Shown here: positions 19,927 through 29,042 of the stretch, piece by piece
Position numbering within the stretch: the first letter of the stretch is position 1
How the letters are laid out: every line of letters begins with the position of its first letter
Assembly (NCBI RefSeq): GCF_000716675.1
Contig: NZ_JNXT01000024.1
Coordinates: 1 to 64,000 of the forward strand
Length of the DNA stretch: 64,000 bases
Source of the DNA: Streptomyces alboflavus
GTDB lineage: Bacteria > Actinomycetota > Actinomycetes > Streptomycetales > Streptomycetaceae
Reading direction: 5' to 3'
Made by a program: the position numbers and the translations under genes
The notes under the pieces: generated by a model
What the model saw: only the letters and a program-made list of their open reading frames with translations
Told to the model about the DNA's origin: nothing
Databases searched by the model: none

Positions 19927-19959
19927 GAGTGAAACCTAACCGTGCCGAGCCGACGGAGG

Positions 19960-21222
19960 CTAACCGGTGCGGGTGCCCGTCTCACGGACCGGGCGCGCCT
20001 CCTCGGTACGTGACACCCCCGGCCGCCCCGCCCGTCCCGCCCGTCCCGCCACCAGGAGCAGCACCCCGGCAAGACCGGCAAGCCCCGCGCACACCGGCCA
20101 CAGCGCCCCCGGCGCCACCGTGTACAGCGCCCCGCCGAGCGGCGCCGACAGCACGACCCCGCTCACGGAGACCCCCGAGTACAGGCTCTGGAACCGCCCC
20201 TGCACATGCGCGGGCGCGTGGTCGGCGACGTACGCCGTGGCGGGCGTCTTGTACAGCACCTCGCCCGCCGTGAGCAGCAGCATCATGGCGACGGCGGTCC
20301 CCACCCCGGTGCCGGCGGCCAGCGCTGCGTACCCCGCCCCGACGAGCAGCACGCCCCCACCGATGATCCGCAGCGGCGCCCGCCCGCGCAGGGCGACGGT
20401 GACGGGCAGCTCGAGGAGCAGGATGAGGCCGCCGTTGATGGCGAGCAGCCAGCCGTACACGCCGGTGTCGAGCCCGTGGTGGTCGAGGTCGGCGGGCAGC
20501 GTGGAGTACTGCTGCCGGTAGACGAGGTCGGTGACGAGGATCGCGGCGAGCAGCAGGACGACGGTGGGCCGCTGCCGCAGGCAGGCGAGGACGCCGGGCG
20601 CGTCCGGGGCCTCGGTGGGCGCGGCCGCGCGGGCCGCGCCCCGTGCGGGCAGCACCCGCGCGGCGTACGCGGCGAAGATCAGCGTCCCCGCCCCGTCGAC
20701 GACGAACAGCGTCCCGTACCCGGCCTGCGCGATGAGCAGCGCCCCCAGCGGCGGCCCCGCGGTGAACCCCGCGTTGGCGGCGAACCGCATCACGGCGAAG
20801 GCCTGCCGCCGCGCCCCCTCGGGCACGACGGTGGCGACGAGGGCGGCGTTGGCCGCGCGCACGCACCCGGCCGCGTACTGGCTCACGACCGGCACGACGT
20901 ACAGCGGCGGCACGGAGAGCAACGGCAGCGCCAGCACGCCCACCCCGCTGATCAGTGAGCCGACGAGGAGCACCCGCCGGTGTCCGTAGCGGTCGCCGAA
21001 CCAGCCGCCGGTGAAGTTCCCGGCCACCATCCCCGCGCCGCCGATGCCGCTGATCACCCCGGCCTGGGCGACGGAAAGCCCCCGTTCGTCGGTCAGGTAC
21101 ACGAAGAAGTACACGAACGTGAAGGCCACGATCATGTTGAAGAACTGGCCCGCGGCCAGCAGCCACACGGTCCTCGGCACGTCCCGCAGCCCGCGCCGCA
21201 GGCCTCCCCCGCTCATCGTCAC
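19960..21222 (-). CDS. MFS efflux transporter
   Basis: 420 aa, GTG 21222 (ATG two codons in). About 11-12 hydrophobic helices. The MFS loop 2-3 motif is GGWFGDRYGHRRVLL and a second loop has RAANAALVATVVPEGARRQAFAVMRFAANAG, typical of drug:H+ antiporter-like members. The C-terminal tail is short and Arg-rich. It is divergent from the HxlR-peroxiredoxin gene with a shared 97-nt spacer holding an obvious dyad, so it is the likely regulated target. The substrate is unknown. Confidence 0.88.
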   Translation of the reverse strand: MTMSGGGLRRGLRDVPRTVWLLAAGQFFNMIVAFTFVYFFVYLTDERGLSVAQAGVISGIGGAGMVAGNFTGGWFGDRYGHRRVLLVGSLISGVGVLALPLLSVPPLYVVPVVSQYAAGCVRAANAALVATVVPEGARRQAFAVMRFAANAGFTAGPPLGALLIAQAGYGTLFVVDGAGTLIFAAYAARVLPARGAARAAAPTEAPDAPGVLACLRQRPTVVLLLAAILVTDLVYRQQYSTLPADLDHHGLDTGVYGWLLAINGGLILLLELPVTVALRGRAPLRIIGGGVLLVGAGYAALAAGTGVGTAVAMMLLLTAGEVLYKTPATAYVADHAPAHVQGRFQSLYSGVSVSGVVLSAPLGGALYTVAPGALWPVCAGLAGLAGVLLLVAGRAGRAGRPGVSRTEEARPVRETGTRTG

Positions 21223-21240
21223 GCCCCCGCCTCCGAGTGA

Positions 21241-21255
21241 GTTCCTTTTGGGAAC
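21241..21255. promoter_or_regulatory. Likely HxlR operator between MFS and regulator genes
   Basis: GTTCC-TTTTG-GGAAC: a perfect 5-bp-arm dyad 19 nt upstream of the MFS start and 65 nt upstream of the regulator ATG. HxlR-family dimers bind short dyads of this kind in divergent promoters. Confidence 0.6.
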
Positions 21256-21319
21256 GGACTATGGCAGCATGCGAGGCTCCGGGTCAACGTCCCGCCGACC
21301 CCGGGAGAGCGTGAAGGAC

Positions 21320-22210
21320 ATGCCACGGCGAACGAGCCTCGGCGACGCCCACTGCGCGATCGCGCAGGCCCTGGACGTCGTCGGCGACTGGTGGACCCTG
21401 CTGATCGTGCGCGACACGGCCCGCGGGGTGCACCGCTTCGAGGAGCTCCAGCGCGAACTGGGCCTGTCCCGCAAGGTGCTGACCGAGCGCCTGCGGCTCT
21501 TGGTCGACGCGGACGTGCTGACCCGGGTGCCGTACCAGGACCGCCCGCCGCGCCACGAGTACCGGCTCACGCCGCGCGGGCGGGCCCTGCTGCCGGTCCT
21601 GGTCGCCCTTCAGGACTGGGGAGACCAATGGGTGCTCGGAGAGGGAGAGATGACGGCGTCAGCCCCGGCGAAGGCGTCACAGGAGGCTCGGCGCGTGCAC
21701 GAGCTGCTCGGCACGAAGGTGCCCGCGCTGCGCCTGCTCGCGGACGACGGCGAGCAGGCGGACCCGGTCACGGACGCGGCGTACACGGTCCTGTACTGCT
21801 TCCCCGGCGCCTATGCCCGCAAGGACGCCTATCCGCCCGGCTGGTCGGCGATCCCCGGCGCGCCGGGCTGCACGCTGGAGTCGTGCACGTACCGCGACCG
21901 GCTCGCCGACTTCACCGCGGCGGGCGCGGCCGTGCGCGGCGTGTCCACCCAACGCCCGGACGAGCAGCGGGCGTTCGCCGCCAAGGAGGGCCTGCGCTTC
22001 CCGCTCCTCTCGGACGCGGACCTCGCCCTGACGGCGGCGCTGCGGCTGCCGACGTTCCGCGCGGCGGGCGTGAGCCGCCTCAAGCGGCTGACGCTCGTCG
22101 TGGACGCGGACCGGGTCGTCCGGGACGTGCAGTACCCGGTCACGGATGTGACGGCGAGCGTGGAAGCGGCCCTGGAAGCCGTCAACTCACTGCGGAACCA
22201 GCGGAGTTGA
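21320..22210 (+). CDS. HxlR-family regulator fused to a PrxQ-like peroxiredoxin domain
   Basis: 296 aa. Residues 1-105: HxlR winged helix (HCAIAQALDVVGDWWTLLIV, LGLSRKVLTERLRLLVDADV, HEYRLTPRGRALLPVL) with the family's N-terminal Cys (C11), which in HypR-type members is redox-active. Residues about 130-290: a thioredoxin-fold AhpC/BCP-like domain (VLYCFPGAYA, APGCTLESCTYRDRL, VRGVSTQRPDEQRAFA, FPLLSDADLALTAAL). Cysteines at 160, 184 and 189; the C184-x4-C189 pair is spaced as in PrxQ. Start ATG 21320 gives the usual HxlR N-terminus; GTG 21311 is possible. Divergent from the MFS gene; its end overlaps the convergent tetR-type gene by 29 nt. Confidence 0.85.
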   Translation: MPRRTSLGDAHCAIAQALDVVGDWWTLLIVRDTARGVHRFEELQRELGLSRKVLTERLRLLVDADVLTRVPYQDRPPRHEYRLTPRGRALLPVLVALQDWGDQWVLGEGEMTASAPAKASQEARRVHELLGTKVPALRLLADDGEQADPVTDAAYTVLYCFPGAYARKDAYPPGWSAIPGAPGCTLESCTYRDRLADFTAAGAAVRGVSTQRPDEQRAFAAKEGLRFPLLSDADLALTAALRLPTFRAAGVSRLKRLTLVVDADRVVRDVQYPVTDVTASVEAALEAVNSLRNQRS

Positions 22211-22739
22211 ACACCCGCCCGAGCAGATCCCGGGTGTACGCCTCGTCGTAGTCGCCCCCCGTGAGCAGCACCTGCAGACAGATCCCGTCCATCACCGCGA
22301 CCAGGCCGCGCGCGGTGACGGGGTCGGTCCGCTCCCGCAGGACCTCGGCGACCCCCTCGCACCACTCGGCGGCCACCGGACGCAGCGCGGGGCGGCGCAG
22401 GGCGGACAGATAGAGCTCGTACTCCAGCTCGACCGCCTCGCGCCGCCCGGAGGCCCACTCACCGAGCAGCGCCGCCAGTTCGGCGGGGACGTCGGCGCCC
22501 GGGTCCCGCAGGCCCCCGCGGTCGCGCACCATCTGCGCGAACCCCTCGTTGGACTGGCGCAGCGCGGCCACGAGCAGGTCGTCGAGCGTCTTGAAGTGGT
22601 ACGTCGTCGACCCCAGCGGCACGTCCGCCTCGGCGGCGACGGTCCGGTGGCTGAGGCCTGCGATGCCCTTCTCGCCCGCGACCCGCAGCGCCGCCTCGAT
22701 GATGCGCTGCCGCCGCTCCGGGTCGTAGCGCCGACCCAT
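22182..22739 (-). CDS. TetR-family regulator coupled to an SMR efflux gene
   Basis: 185 aa. N-terminal HTH: RRYDPERRQRIIEAALRVAG ... GLSHRTVAAEADVPLGSTTYHFKTLDDLL, the classical TetR recognition helix with a TTYHF end. The C-terminal ligand domain is divergent. Its ATG overlaps the stop of the upstream SMR gene (TGATG), so the two are translationally coupled. It most likely represses the pair from the dyad upstream of the SMR gene. Confidence 0.9.
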   Translation of the reverse strand: MGRRYDPERRQRIIEAALRVAGEKGIAGLSHRTVAAEADVPLGSTTYHFKTLDDLLVAALRQSNEGFAQMVRDRGGLRDPGADVPAELAALLGEWASGRREAVELEYELYLSALRRPALRPVAAEWCEGVAEVLRERTDPVTARGLVAVMDGICLQVLLTGGDYDEAYTRDLLGRVFNSAGSAVS

Positions 22740-23059
22740 CAGTGGGCCCCGCCGAGGTTCAGGACGACGACGCCCGCGATCACGAGCGCGATGCCCGAGA
22801 TCTTGAGCAGGCTCGCCGACTCGCCCAGGAACAGCATCCCGATCCCGGCGACGGCGGCGGTGCCGATGCCCGCCCAGATCGCGTAGGCCGTCCCGACCGA
22901 CAGTGTCTTCAGCGTCTGCGCGAGCAGCGTGAAGGCCAGCAGATAGCCCGCGACGGTGAGCAGCGACGGCCACAGCCGGCTGAACCCCTCGCTGTACTTC
23001 ATGGCCGTAGTCCCGGCCACCTCCGCCGCGATCGCCGCGGCCAGCAGTCCGTATCCCAT
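22739..23059 (-). CDS. Small multidrug resistance (SMR/EmrE-type) efflux protein
   Basis: 106 aa, four membrane helices. Family hallmarks: the membrane-embedded Glu in LLAAAIAAEVAGTTAMKYSEGFSRLWPS (E14 equivalent), the YAIWAGIG motif of helix 3, and the LFLGESASLLKISGIALVIAGVVVLNL helix 4. Proton-coupled export of lipophilic cations is the family role; a pairing partner is not visible. The first gene of a two-gene unit with the TetR regulator. Confidence 0.92.
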   Translation of the reverse strand: MGYGLLAAAIAAEVAGTTAMKYSEGFSRLWPSLLTVAGYLLAFTLLAQTLKTLSVGTAYAIWAGIGTAAVAGIGMLFLGESASLLKISGIALVIAGVVVLNLGGAH

Positions 23060-23067
23060 GCGTACTA

Positions 23068-23089
23068 CCGTACACAACGATAGGTACGG
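23068..23089. promoter_or_regulatory. Dyad operator upstream of the SMR-tetR unit
   Basis: CCGTAC, ten bases, GTACGG. Two further GTAC-N4-GTAC-type half sites flank it (about 23062-23073 and 23085-23094). It starts only 9 nt upstream of the SMR start codon, so TetR binding here would block transcription of both genes. Confidence 0.6.
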
Positions 23090-23143
23090 CTGTACATATG
23101 CGCGTGCATAAAAAAATCCGCCGGTACGGCGGGCGGCACGGAA

Positions 23144-23174
23144 AAGGGCCCGCACCGGTTCGGTGCGGGCCCTT
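23144..23174 (-). terminator. Terminator of the suf operon
   Basis: 14-bp perfect hairpin with a GTT loop (23144-23157 pairs with 23161-23174). On the minus strand it is followed by a short T tract. It lies 23 nt past the sufT-like stop. Confidence 0.85.
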
Positions 23175-23196
23175 CAGAGGCGTACAGCGGCGGGAC

Positions 23197-23535
23197 TCAG
23201 ACGTTGAAGCCCAGCGCCCGAAGCTGCTCGCGCCCGTCGTCCGTGATCTTGTCCGGGCCCCACGGCGGCATCCAGACCCAGTTGATCCTGAGCTCGTTGA
23301 CGATGCCTTCCGTCGCGGACTTCGCCTGGTCCTCGATGACGTCGGTCAGCGGGCAGGCCGCGGACGTGAGCGTCATGTCGATGGTGGCGATGTTGGCGTC
23401 GTCGATGTGGACGCCGTAGATCAGGCCCAGGTTGACGACGTCGATGCCCAGTTCCGGGTCGACGACGTCGTACAGCGCCTCGCGGACCTCTTCCTCCGAA
23501 GCGGGCTTCGTGGTCAGGGTCTCGTTCTCGCTCAT
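23197..23535 (-). CDS. sufT: SufT-like iron-sulfur assembly factor (DUF59/MIP18 family)
   Basis: 112 aa, start ATG 23535, overlapping sufU by 4 nt. The DUF59 fold is clear: VREALYDVVDPELGIDVVNLGLIYG, then the conserved Cys in TLTSAACPLTD and a C-terminal RINWVWMPPWGPDKITDDGREQLRALGF. Members help mature or repair Fe-S proteins with SufBCD/SufU. It is the last gene of the suf operon, directly before the terminator. Confidence 0.92.
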   Translation of the reverse strand: MSENETLTTKPASEEEVREALYDVVDPELGIDVVNLGLIYGVHIDDANIATIDMTLTSAACPLTDVIEDQAKSATEGIVNELRINWVWMPPWGPDKITDDGREQLRALGFNV

Positions 23536-23996
23536 GCCGTCTTCCTCTCCACGCTCTCGCCCAGGGCCTGGGCGGTCGCGTCCTTCCACGCCATCCAGCT
23601 CAGCAGAGCACACTTCACGCGCGCGGGGTACTTGGAGACCCCGGCGAACGCGACCGCGTCCTCCAGGACCTCCTCCATCGCGTCGTCCGGCTCCAGCTTG
23701 CCCTTGGACTGCATCAGCTCCAGGAACACGCCCTGGATCTGCTGCGCCTCGGCCAGGTCCTTGCCGACGAGCAGCTCGTTCAGGACGGACGCGCTGGCCT
23801 GGCTGATGGAGCAGCCCTGGCCCTCATAGCTGACGTCCGCGATGCGCGATCCGTCGTACTTCACGCGCAGCGTGATCTCGTCGCCGCACGTCGGGTTGAC
23901 GTGGTGCACCTCGGCGTCGCCCGGGCGCAGACCGCGCCCGTGCGGATGCTTGTAGTGGTCCAGGATCACGTCCTGGTACATCGAATCCAGCTTCAC
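23532..23996 (-). CDS. sufU: SufU Fe-S assembly / sulfur-transfer protein
   Basis: 154 aa. The IscU-like fold carries three ligand cysteines: NPTCGDEI, GQGCSISQASASVL and KYPARVKCALLSWMAW. The long insertion between the second and third Cys is typical of SufU rather than IscU. SufU accepts sulfur from SufS through zinc-ligand exchange. 17 nt after sufS, overlapping the sufT-like gene. Confidence 0.95.
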   Translation of the reverse strand: MKLDSMYQDVILDHYKHPHGRGLRPGDAEVHHVNPTCGDEITLRVKYDGSRIADVSYEGQGCSISQASASVLNELLVGKDLAEAQQIQGVFLELMQSKGKLEPDDAMEEVLEDAVAFAGVSKYPARVKCALLSWMAWKDATAQALGESVERKTA

Positions 23997-24013
23997 GTCT
24001 CAGCCACAGCCCC

Positions 24014-25282
24014 TCAGCCGAAGAAGTTCCGTACGTGCTCCAGGCCCTCGACGAGCGTGTCGATCTCGCCGGGCGTGGAGTACAGATAGAACGACGCTCG
24101 CGTGGTCGCGGGAATTCCGTACCGCAGGCAGACCGGCCGTGCGCAGTGGTGGCCGACCCGGACCGCGATGCCCTGCTCGTCGAGGACCTGGCCCACGTCG
24201 TGCGGGTGGATGTCGCCGAGCGTGAAGGAGATCGCGGCGCCGCGCTCCTCGGCCGTGGACGGGCCGATGATCCTGAGGTCGGGGACCTCAAGGAGCCGCT
24301 TGACCGCGTACTCGGTGATCGCGTGCTCGTGCTGGGCGATCTTGTCCATGCCGATCGAGCTGAGGTAGTCCACCGCCGCGCCGAGGCCCACGGCCTGCGC
24401 GACCGGCGGGGTGCCCGCCTCGAACTTGTGCGGCGCGGGGGCGTACGTCGACGAGTGCATCGAGACCGTCTCGATCATCTCGCCGCCGCCCAGGAACGGC
24501 GGCAGGTCCTCCAGGAGCTCCTGGCGGCCCCACAGCACGCCGATGCCCGTCGGGCCGCACATCTTGTGGCCGGTGAAGGCCACGAAGTCGGCCTGCAGGG
24601 CCTGCACGTCGAGCGGCATGTGCGGCGCGGCCTGGGAGGCGTCGATCAGGACCAGGGCCCCGACCTCCTGGGCGCGGCGCACGATCGCCTCGACCGGGTT
24701 GACCGTGCCCAGGATGTTGGACACCAGCACGAAGGAGACGATCTTCGTCTTCTCGGTGATGACCTCGTCGATGTTCGACAGGTCGAGCCTGCCGTCGTCG
24801 GTGAGGCCGAACCACTTCAGCTTCGCGCCCGTGCGCTGGGAGAGCAGCTGCCACGGCACGATGTTGGAGTGGTGCTCCATCTCCGTGATGACGATCTCGG
24901 TCTCGTGGTCCACGCGGTAGGGCTCGTCGGCCCAGCCCAGCATGTTGGCCACGAGGTTCAGCGACTCCGAGGCGTTCTTGGTGAAGATCACCTCGTCGCG
25001 GCTCGGCGCGTTGATGAACGCGGCGACCTTGTCACGCGCGCCCTCGTACAGCGCGGTGGCCTCCTCGGCGAGGACGTGCACGCCGCGGTGGACGTTGGCG
25101 TTGTGCTGCTCGTAGTACTCGCTGAGCACGTCGATGACCTGGCGCGGCGTCTGCGACGTCGCCGCGTTGTCCAGGTACACGAGCTTCTTGCCGTCGTGGA
25201 GCGAGCGCTCCAGGATCGGGAAGTCCTTGCGGAGCGCCTCGGTGTCGAGGAGGCCGGGGAGCCCCTGGCGGGCCACAGTCAC
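24014..25282 (-). CDS. sufS: Cysteine desulfurase SufS
   Basis: 422 aa, GTG 25282 overlapping the sufC stop. PLP enzyme that takes sulfur from cysteine. PLP lysine in VAFTGHKMCGPTG, substrate loop with the catalytic cysteine in RVGHHCARPVC, and the class-V signature LIDASQAAPHMPLDVQALQADF. Sulfur passes to SufU encoded next. Confidence 0.97.
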   Translation of the reverse strand: MTVARQGLPGLLDTEALRKDFPILERSLHDGKKLVYLDNAATSQTPRQVIDVLSEYYEQHNANVHRGVHVLAEEATALYEGARDKVAAFINAPSRDEVIFTKNASESLNLVANMLGWADEPYRVDHETEIVITEMEHHSNIVPWQLLSQRTGAKLKWFGLTDDGRLDLSNIDEVITEKTKIVSFVLVSNILGTVNPVEAIVRRAQEVGALVLIDASQAAPHMPLDVQALQADFVAFTGHKMCGPTGIGVLWGRQELLEDLPPFLGGGEMIETVSMHSSTYAPAPHKFEAGTPPVAQAVGLGAAVDYLSSIGMDKIAQHEHAITEYAVKRLLEVPDLRIIGPSTAEERGAAISFTLGDIHPHDVGQVLDEQGIAVRVGHHCARPVCLRYGIPATTRASFYLYSTPGEIDTLVEGLEHVRNFFG

Positions 25283-26043
25283 GCTGATGCGCCACCCTTC
25301 ACGTAGGCCTCGTAGCCCTCGCTCTCCAGCTTGTCGGCGAGCTCGGCGCCGCCGGACTCGGCGATCTTGCCGTTCGCGAACACGTGCACGAAGTCGGGCT
25401 TGATGTAGCGCAGGATGCGCGTGTAGTGCGTGATCAGCAGGGTGCCGACCTCGCCCGTGGCACGGACGCGGTTGACGCCCTCGGAGACCACGCGCAGGGC
25501 GTCGACGTCCAGGCCGGAGTCGGTCTCGTCGAGGATCGCGATCTTCGGCTTGAGGAGCTCCATCTGCAGGATCTCGTGGCGCTTCTTCTCACCGCCGGAG
25601 AAGCCCTCGTTGACGTTGCGCTCGGCGAAGGAGGGGTCCATCTGGAGGCCGGCCATGGCCTCCTTGACCTCCTTCACCCAGGTGCGCAGCTTGGGGGCCT
25701 CGCCGCGGATCGCCGTCGCCGACGTGCGCAGGAAGTTGGAGACGGAGACGCCGGGGACCTCGACGGGGTACTGCATGGCGAGGAACATGCCCGCGCGGGC
25801 ACGCTCGTCGACCTCCATCTCGAGGACGTCCTCGCCGTCGAGGGTGACGGTGCCCTGCGTGATCGTGTACTTGGGGTGGCCCGCGATGGAGTAGGCGAGG
25901 GTCGACTTGCCGGAGCCGTTGGGGCCCATGATGGCGTGCGTCTCGCCCTGCTTCACGGTCAGGTCGACACCCTTGAGGATTTCCTTGGTGCCGTTCTCGA
26001 CCTCGACGGTCACGTGCAGGTCGCGGATTTCAAGCGTTGCCAT
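25279..26043 (-). CDS. sufC: Fe-S assembly ABC-type ATPase SufC
   Basis: 254 aa. Walker A GPNGSGKST, signature FSGGEKKRHEIL (with the SufC-type GGEKKR), Walker B IAILDETDSGLD, and His switch LLITHYTRIL. It energises the SufB-SufD scaffold in the cytoplasm. It is followed by sufS with a 4-nt overlap. Confidence 0.97.
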   Translation of the reverse strand: MATLEIRDLHVTVEVENGTKEILKGVDLTVKQGETHAIMGPNGSGKSTLAYSIAGHPKYTITQGTVTLDGEDVLEMEVDERARAGMFLAMQYPVEVPGVSVSNFLRTSATAIRGEAPKLRTWVKEVKEAMAGLQMDPSFAERNVNEGFSGGEKKRHEILQMELLKPKIAILDETDSGLDVDALRVVSEGVNRVRATGEVGTLLITHYTRILRYIKPDFVHVFANGKIAESGGAELADKLESEGYEAYVKGGASA

Positions 26044-26049
26044 GGTGCC

Positions 26050-26367
26050 TCAGGACTCCTGGGAGAGGGAGACGAGCACATCGTCCCCTTCGATCTTTAC
26101 GGGGTATACGGGGACGGGGCGCGTCGCGGGAAGGCCGGACGGCTTGCCGGTGCGGAGGTCGAACGCGGAGCCGTGCAGCCAGCACTCGATCTGGCAGTCC
26201 TCCACCTCGCCCTCGGAGAGGGAGACGTTCGCGTGCGAGCAGATGTCGTGGATCGCGAACACCTCGCCCTCGGTGTGGACGACCGAGACCGGCGTGCCGT
26301 CGAGTTCCACCCGCTTCGGGGTGTCCTCCGCCAGCTCGCTCAGGCCACAGGCGCGTACGAAAGTCAT
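26050..26367 (-). CDS. Rieske [2Fe-2S] non-heme ferredoxin in the suf operon
   Basis: 105 aa, ATG 26367 overlapping the sufD stop (TGATG). Ligand motifs C-S-H (HDICSHANVSL) and C-W-L-H (QIECWLHGSAF) are the Rieske 2Cys-2His pattern. Similar small proteins resemble NirD/BphA3 ferredoxins. Its place between sufD and sufC is usual in actinobacteria; it may supply electrons for cluster assembly. Confidence 0.93.
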   Translation of the reverse strand: MTFVRACGLSELAEDTPKRVELDGTPVSVVHTEGEVFAIHDICSHANVSLSEGEVEDCQIECWLHGSAFDLRTGKPSGLPATRPVPVYPVKIEGDDVLVSLSQES

Positions 26368-27548
26368 CAGACGGACGCCTCCAGCTCCTCGTCGATCTTC
26401 ACGAGGAGGCGCTCTTCGATGTCGGCGACGGCGATCTGCTGGACCAGCTCGGCGAAGAAGCCGCGGACCACCAGACGACGGGCCTCGTCGGCCGGGATGC
26501 CGCGGGCCATCAGGTAGAAGAGCTGCTCGTCGTCGAAGCGGCCGGTGGCGGAGGCGTGACCGGCGCCGACGATCTCGCCGGTCTCGATCTCCAGGTTCGG
26601 TACGGAGTCCACGCGGGCGCCGTCCGTGAGGACGAGGTTGCGGTTCATCTCGTAGGTGTCCGTGCCCTCGGCCTTGGCCTCGATGAGGACGTCGCCGATC
26701 CACACCGCGTGCGCCTGCTCGCCCTGGAGCGCGCCCTTGTAGACGACGTTGGACTTGCAGTGCGGGACGTTGTGGTCGACGAGGAGGCGGTGCTCCTGGT
26801 GCTGGCCCGCGTCCGTGAAGTACAGGCCGAACAGCTCGGCCTCGCCGCCGGTGCCCGCGTAGGTCACGCGCGGGTGCAGGCGCACGACGTCGCCGCCGAA
26901 GGTGACCACGAACGACTTGAAGGTGGCGTCCCGGCCGATCAGCGCGTTGTGCTGGCCGACGTGGACGGCCTTGTCGTCCCAGTCCTGGACGGAGACGACG
27001 GTCAGCTTGGCGCCGTCGCCGAGGACGTAGTCGACGTTGGCCGCGAGGACCGCGTCGCCGGTGTGGTCGATGACCACGACGGCCTCGGCGAAGGCGCCGA
27101 GCTCGATGACCTGGTGGCCGTAGGCGACGCCGCCCTCGCCGTGCACGGCGATGCGGATCGGCTCGGTGAGCACCGTCTCCTTGGGGACGGTGACGACACC
27201 GGCCTTCTCGAAGGCGGAGTAGGCCTGGGCGGCCACGCGGTCCACGGGGGTGCCCGCCTTGCCGAGCCGCGCGTCGTCACGGCCGACGGTCTCGACGACG
27301 ACGCCCTCGGGAGCCTGGATGTCGATCCGCACGCCGTCGCCGGTGGCGGCCGCGGTGCCGTCGTGCAGCCCGCGCAGGCGCTCCAGCGGCGTGAACCGCC
27401 ACTCCTCCTCGCGGCCGTGGGGGACGGGGAAGTCCGCCACGTCGAAGGACGGGGGCGCGCTCATGCGCGTGGCGACGGTCGACTCGGCGGCCACCGCGAT
27501 CTGGCCCGCGGTGGTGGAGCCCACGGGGATGTTCTGAGCCTCAGCCAT
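26367..27548 (-). CDS. sufD: Fe-S scaffold subunit SufD
   Basis: 393 aa, ATG 27548. Right-handed beta-helix SufBD core (for example VGQHNALIGRDATFKSFVVTFGG, HCKSNVVYKGALQGEQAHAVW) and the C-terminal ARGIPADEARRLVVRGFFAELV of the family, with a conserved His-Cys near the C-terminal third. Partners SufB and SufC in the scaffold complex. Confidence 0.95.
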   Translation of the reverse strand: MAEAQNIPVGSTTAGQIAVAAESTVATRMSAPPSFDVADFPVPHGREEEWRFTPLERLRGLHDGTAAATGDGVRIDIQAPEGVVVETVGRDDARLGKAGTPVDRVAAQAYSAFEKAGVVTVPKETVLTEPIRIAVHGEGGVAYGHQVIELGAFAEAVVVIDHTGDAVLAANVDYVLGDGAKLTVVSVQDWDDKAVHVGQHNALIGRDATFKSFVVTFGGDVVRLHPRVTYAGTGGEAELFGLYFTDAGQHQEHRLLVDHNVPHCKSNVVYKGALQGEQAHAVWIGDVLIEAKAEGTDTYEMNRNLVLTDGARVDSVPNLEIETGEIVGAGHASATGRFDDEQLFYLMARGIPADEARRLVVRGFFAELVQQIAVADIEERLLVKIDEELEASV

Positions 27549-27617
27549 GGCTGTCGGTCTGCTCTCTTCCTACGTACCTACGTCAAGAAATCTGGCGACT
27601 GCTCCGGAGGGCGGGTG

Positions 27618-29042
27618 TTAGCCGACCGCTCCTTCCATCTGCAGCTCGATCAGCCGGTTGAGCTCAAGGGCGTACTCCATGGGCAGCTCCTTCGCGATGG
27701 GCTCGACGAAGCCGCGCACGATCATGGCCATCGCCTCGAACTCGGTCAGGCCGCGGCTCATCAGGTAGAAGAGCTGGTCCTCGGAGACCTTGGAGACGGT
27801 CGCCTCGTGGCCCATGGACACGTCGTCCTCGCGGACGTCCACGTAGGGGTAGGTGTCCGAGCGGGAGATCGTGTCGACGAGCAGCGCGTCACAGAGCACG
27901 TTGGACTTGGAGCCCGCGGCGCCCTCGCCGATCTCGACCAGGCCGCGGTAGGAGGTGCGGCCGCCGCCTCGGGCCACGGACTTCGACACGATGTTGGAGG
28001 ACGTGTTCGGCGCCATGTGGACCATCTTGGAGCCGGCGTCCTGGTGCTGGCCCTCGCCGGCGAAGGCGATGGAGAGGGTCTCGCCCTTGGCGTGCTCACC
28101 CATCAGGTAGACGGCGGGGTACTTCATCGTCACCTTGGAGCCGATGTTGCCGTCGATCCACTCCATGGTCGCGCCCTCGTACGCCACGGCGCGCTTGGTG
28201 ACCAGGTTGTAGACGTTGTTCGACCAGTTCTGGATGGTCGTGTAGCGGCAGCGGGCGCCCTTCTTGACGATGATCTCGACGACCGCGGAGTGCAGGGAGT
28301 CCGACTTGTAGATCGGCGCCGTGCAGCCCTCGACGTAGTGGACGTAGGCGTCCTCGTCGACGATGATCAGCGTCCGCTCGAACTGGCCCATGTTCTCCGT
28401 GTTGATGCGGAAGTAGGCCTGGAGCGGGATCTCGACGTGCACGCCCTTCGGCACGTAGATGAACGATCCGCCGGACCACACGGCCGTGTTCAGCGACGCG
28501 AACTTGTTGTCGCCGACCGGGATGACCGTGCCGAAGTACTCCTTGAAGAGCTCGGGGTGCTCCTTCAGGGCCGTGTCGGTGTCCAGGAAGATGACGCCCT
28601 GCTCCTCCAGGTCCTCGCGGATCTGGTGGTAGACGACCTCGGACTCGTACTGGGCGGCGACACCGGCGACGAGGCGCTGCTTCTCCGCCTCGGGGATGCC
28701 GAGCTTGTCGTACGTGTTCTTGATGTCCTCGGGCAGGTCCTCCCAGGACTCCGCCTGCTTCTCCGTGGAGCGCACGAAGTACTTGATGTTGTCGAAGTCG
28801 ATGCCGGAGAGGTCGGAGCCCCAGTTCGGCATGGGCTTCTTCTCGAACAGGCGCAGGCCCTTGAGGCGGAGCTTGGTCATCCACTCCGGCTCGCTCTTCT
28901 TCGCGGAGATGTCTCGGACGACAGCCTCGTCGATGCCCCGCTTGGCAGAGGCACCGGCCACGTCGGAGTCGGCCCAGCCGTATTCGTAGTTGCCCAGACC
29001 CTCGAGCTCGGGGTGGGCAGTCTCCTCGATGGGGAGCGTCAT
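27618..29042 (-). CDS. sufB: Fe-S scaffold subunit SufB
   Basis: 474 aa, ATG 29042, overlapping the regulator stop by 4 nt. Family blocks [45 protein letters not shown] (with the scaffold Cys), the core beta-helix and [24 protein letters not shown]. The main cluster-building subunit; first structural gene of the operon. Confidence 0.97.
   Translation of the reverse strand: MTLPIEETAHPELEGLGNYEYGWADSDVAGASAKRGIDEAVVRDISAKKSEPEWMTKLRLKGLRLFEKKPMPNWGSDLSGIDFDNIKYFVRSTEKQAESWEDLPEDIKNTYDKLGIPEAEKQRLVAGVAAQYESEVVYHQIREDLEEQGVIFLDTDTALKEHPELFKEYFGTVIPVGDNKFASLNTAVWSGGSFIYVPKGVHVEIPLQAYFRINTENMGQFERTLIIVDEDAYVHYVEGCTAPIYKSDSLHSAVVEIIVKKGARCRYTTIQNWSNNVYNLVTKRAVAYEGATMEWIDGNIGSKVTMKYPAVYLMGEHAKGETLSIAFAGEGQHQDAGSKMVHMAPNTSSNIVSKSVARGGGRTSYRGLVEIGEGAAGSKSNVLCDALLVDTISRSDTYPYVDVREDDVSMGHEATVSKVSEDQLFYLMSRGLTEFEAMAMIVRGFVEPIAKELPMEYALELNRLIELQMEGAVG

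Noticed and set aside
19927..19959. Terminator between the MFS gene and dapD
   Set aside because: No stem of useful length is visible.
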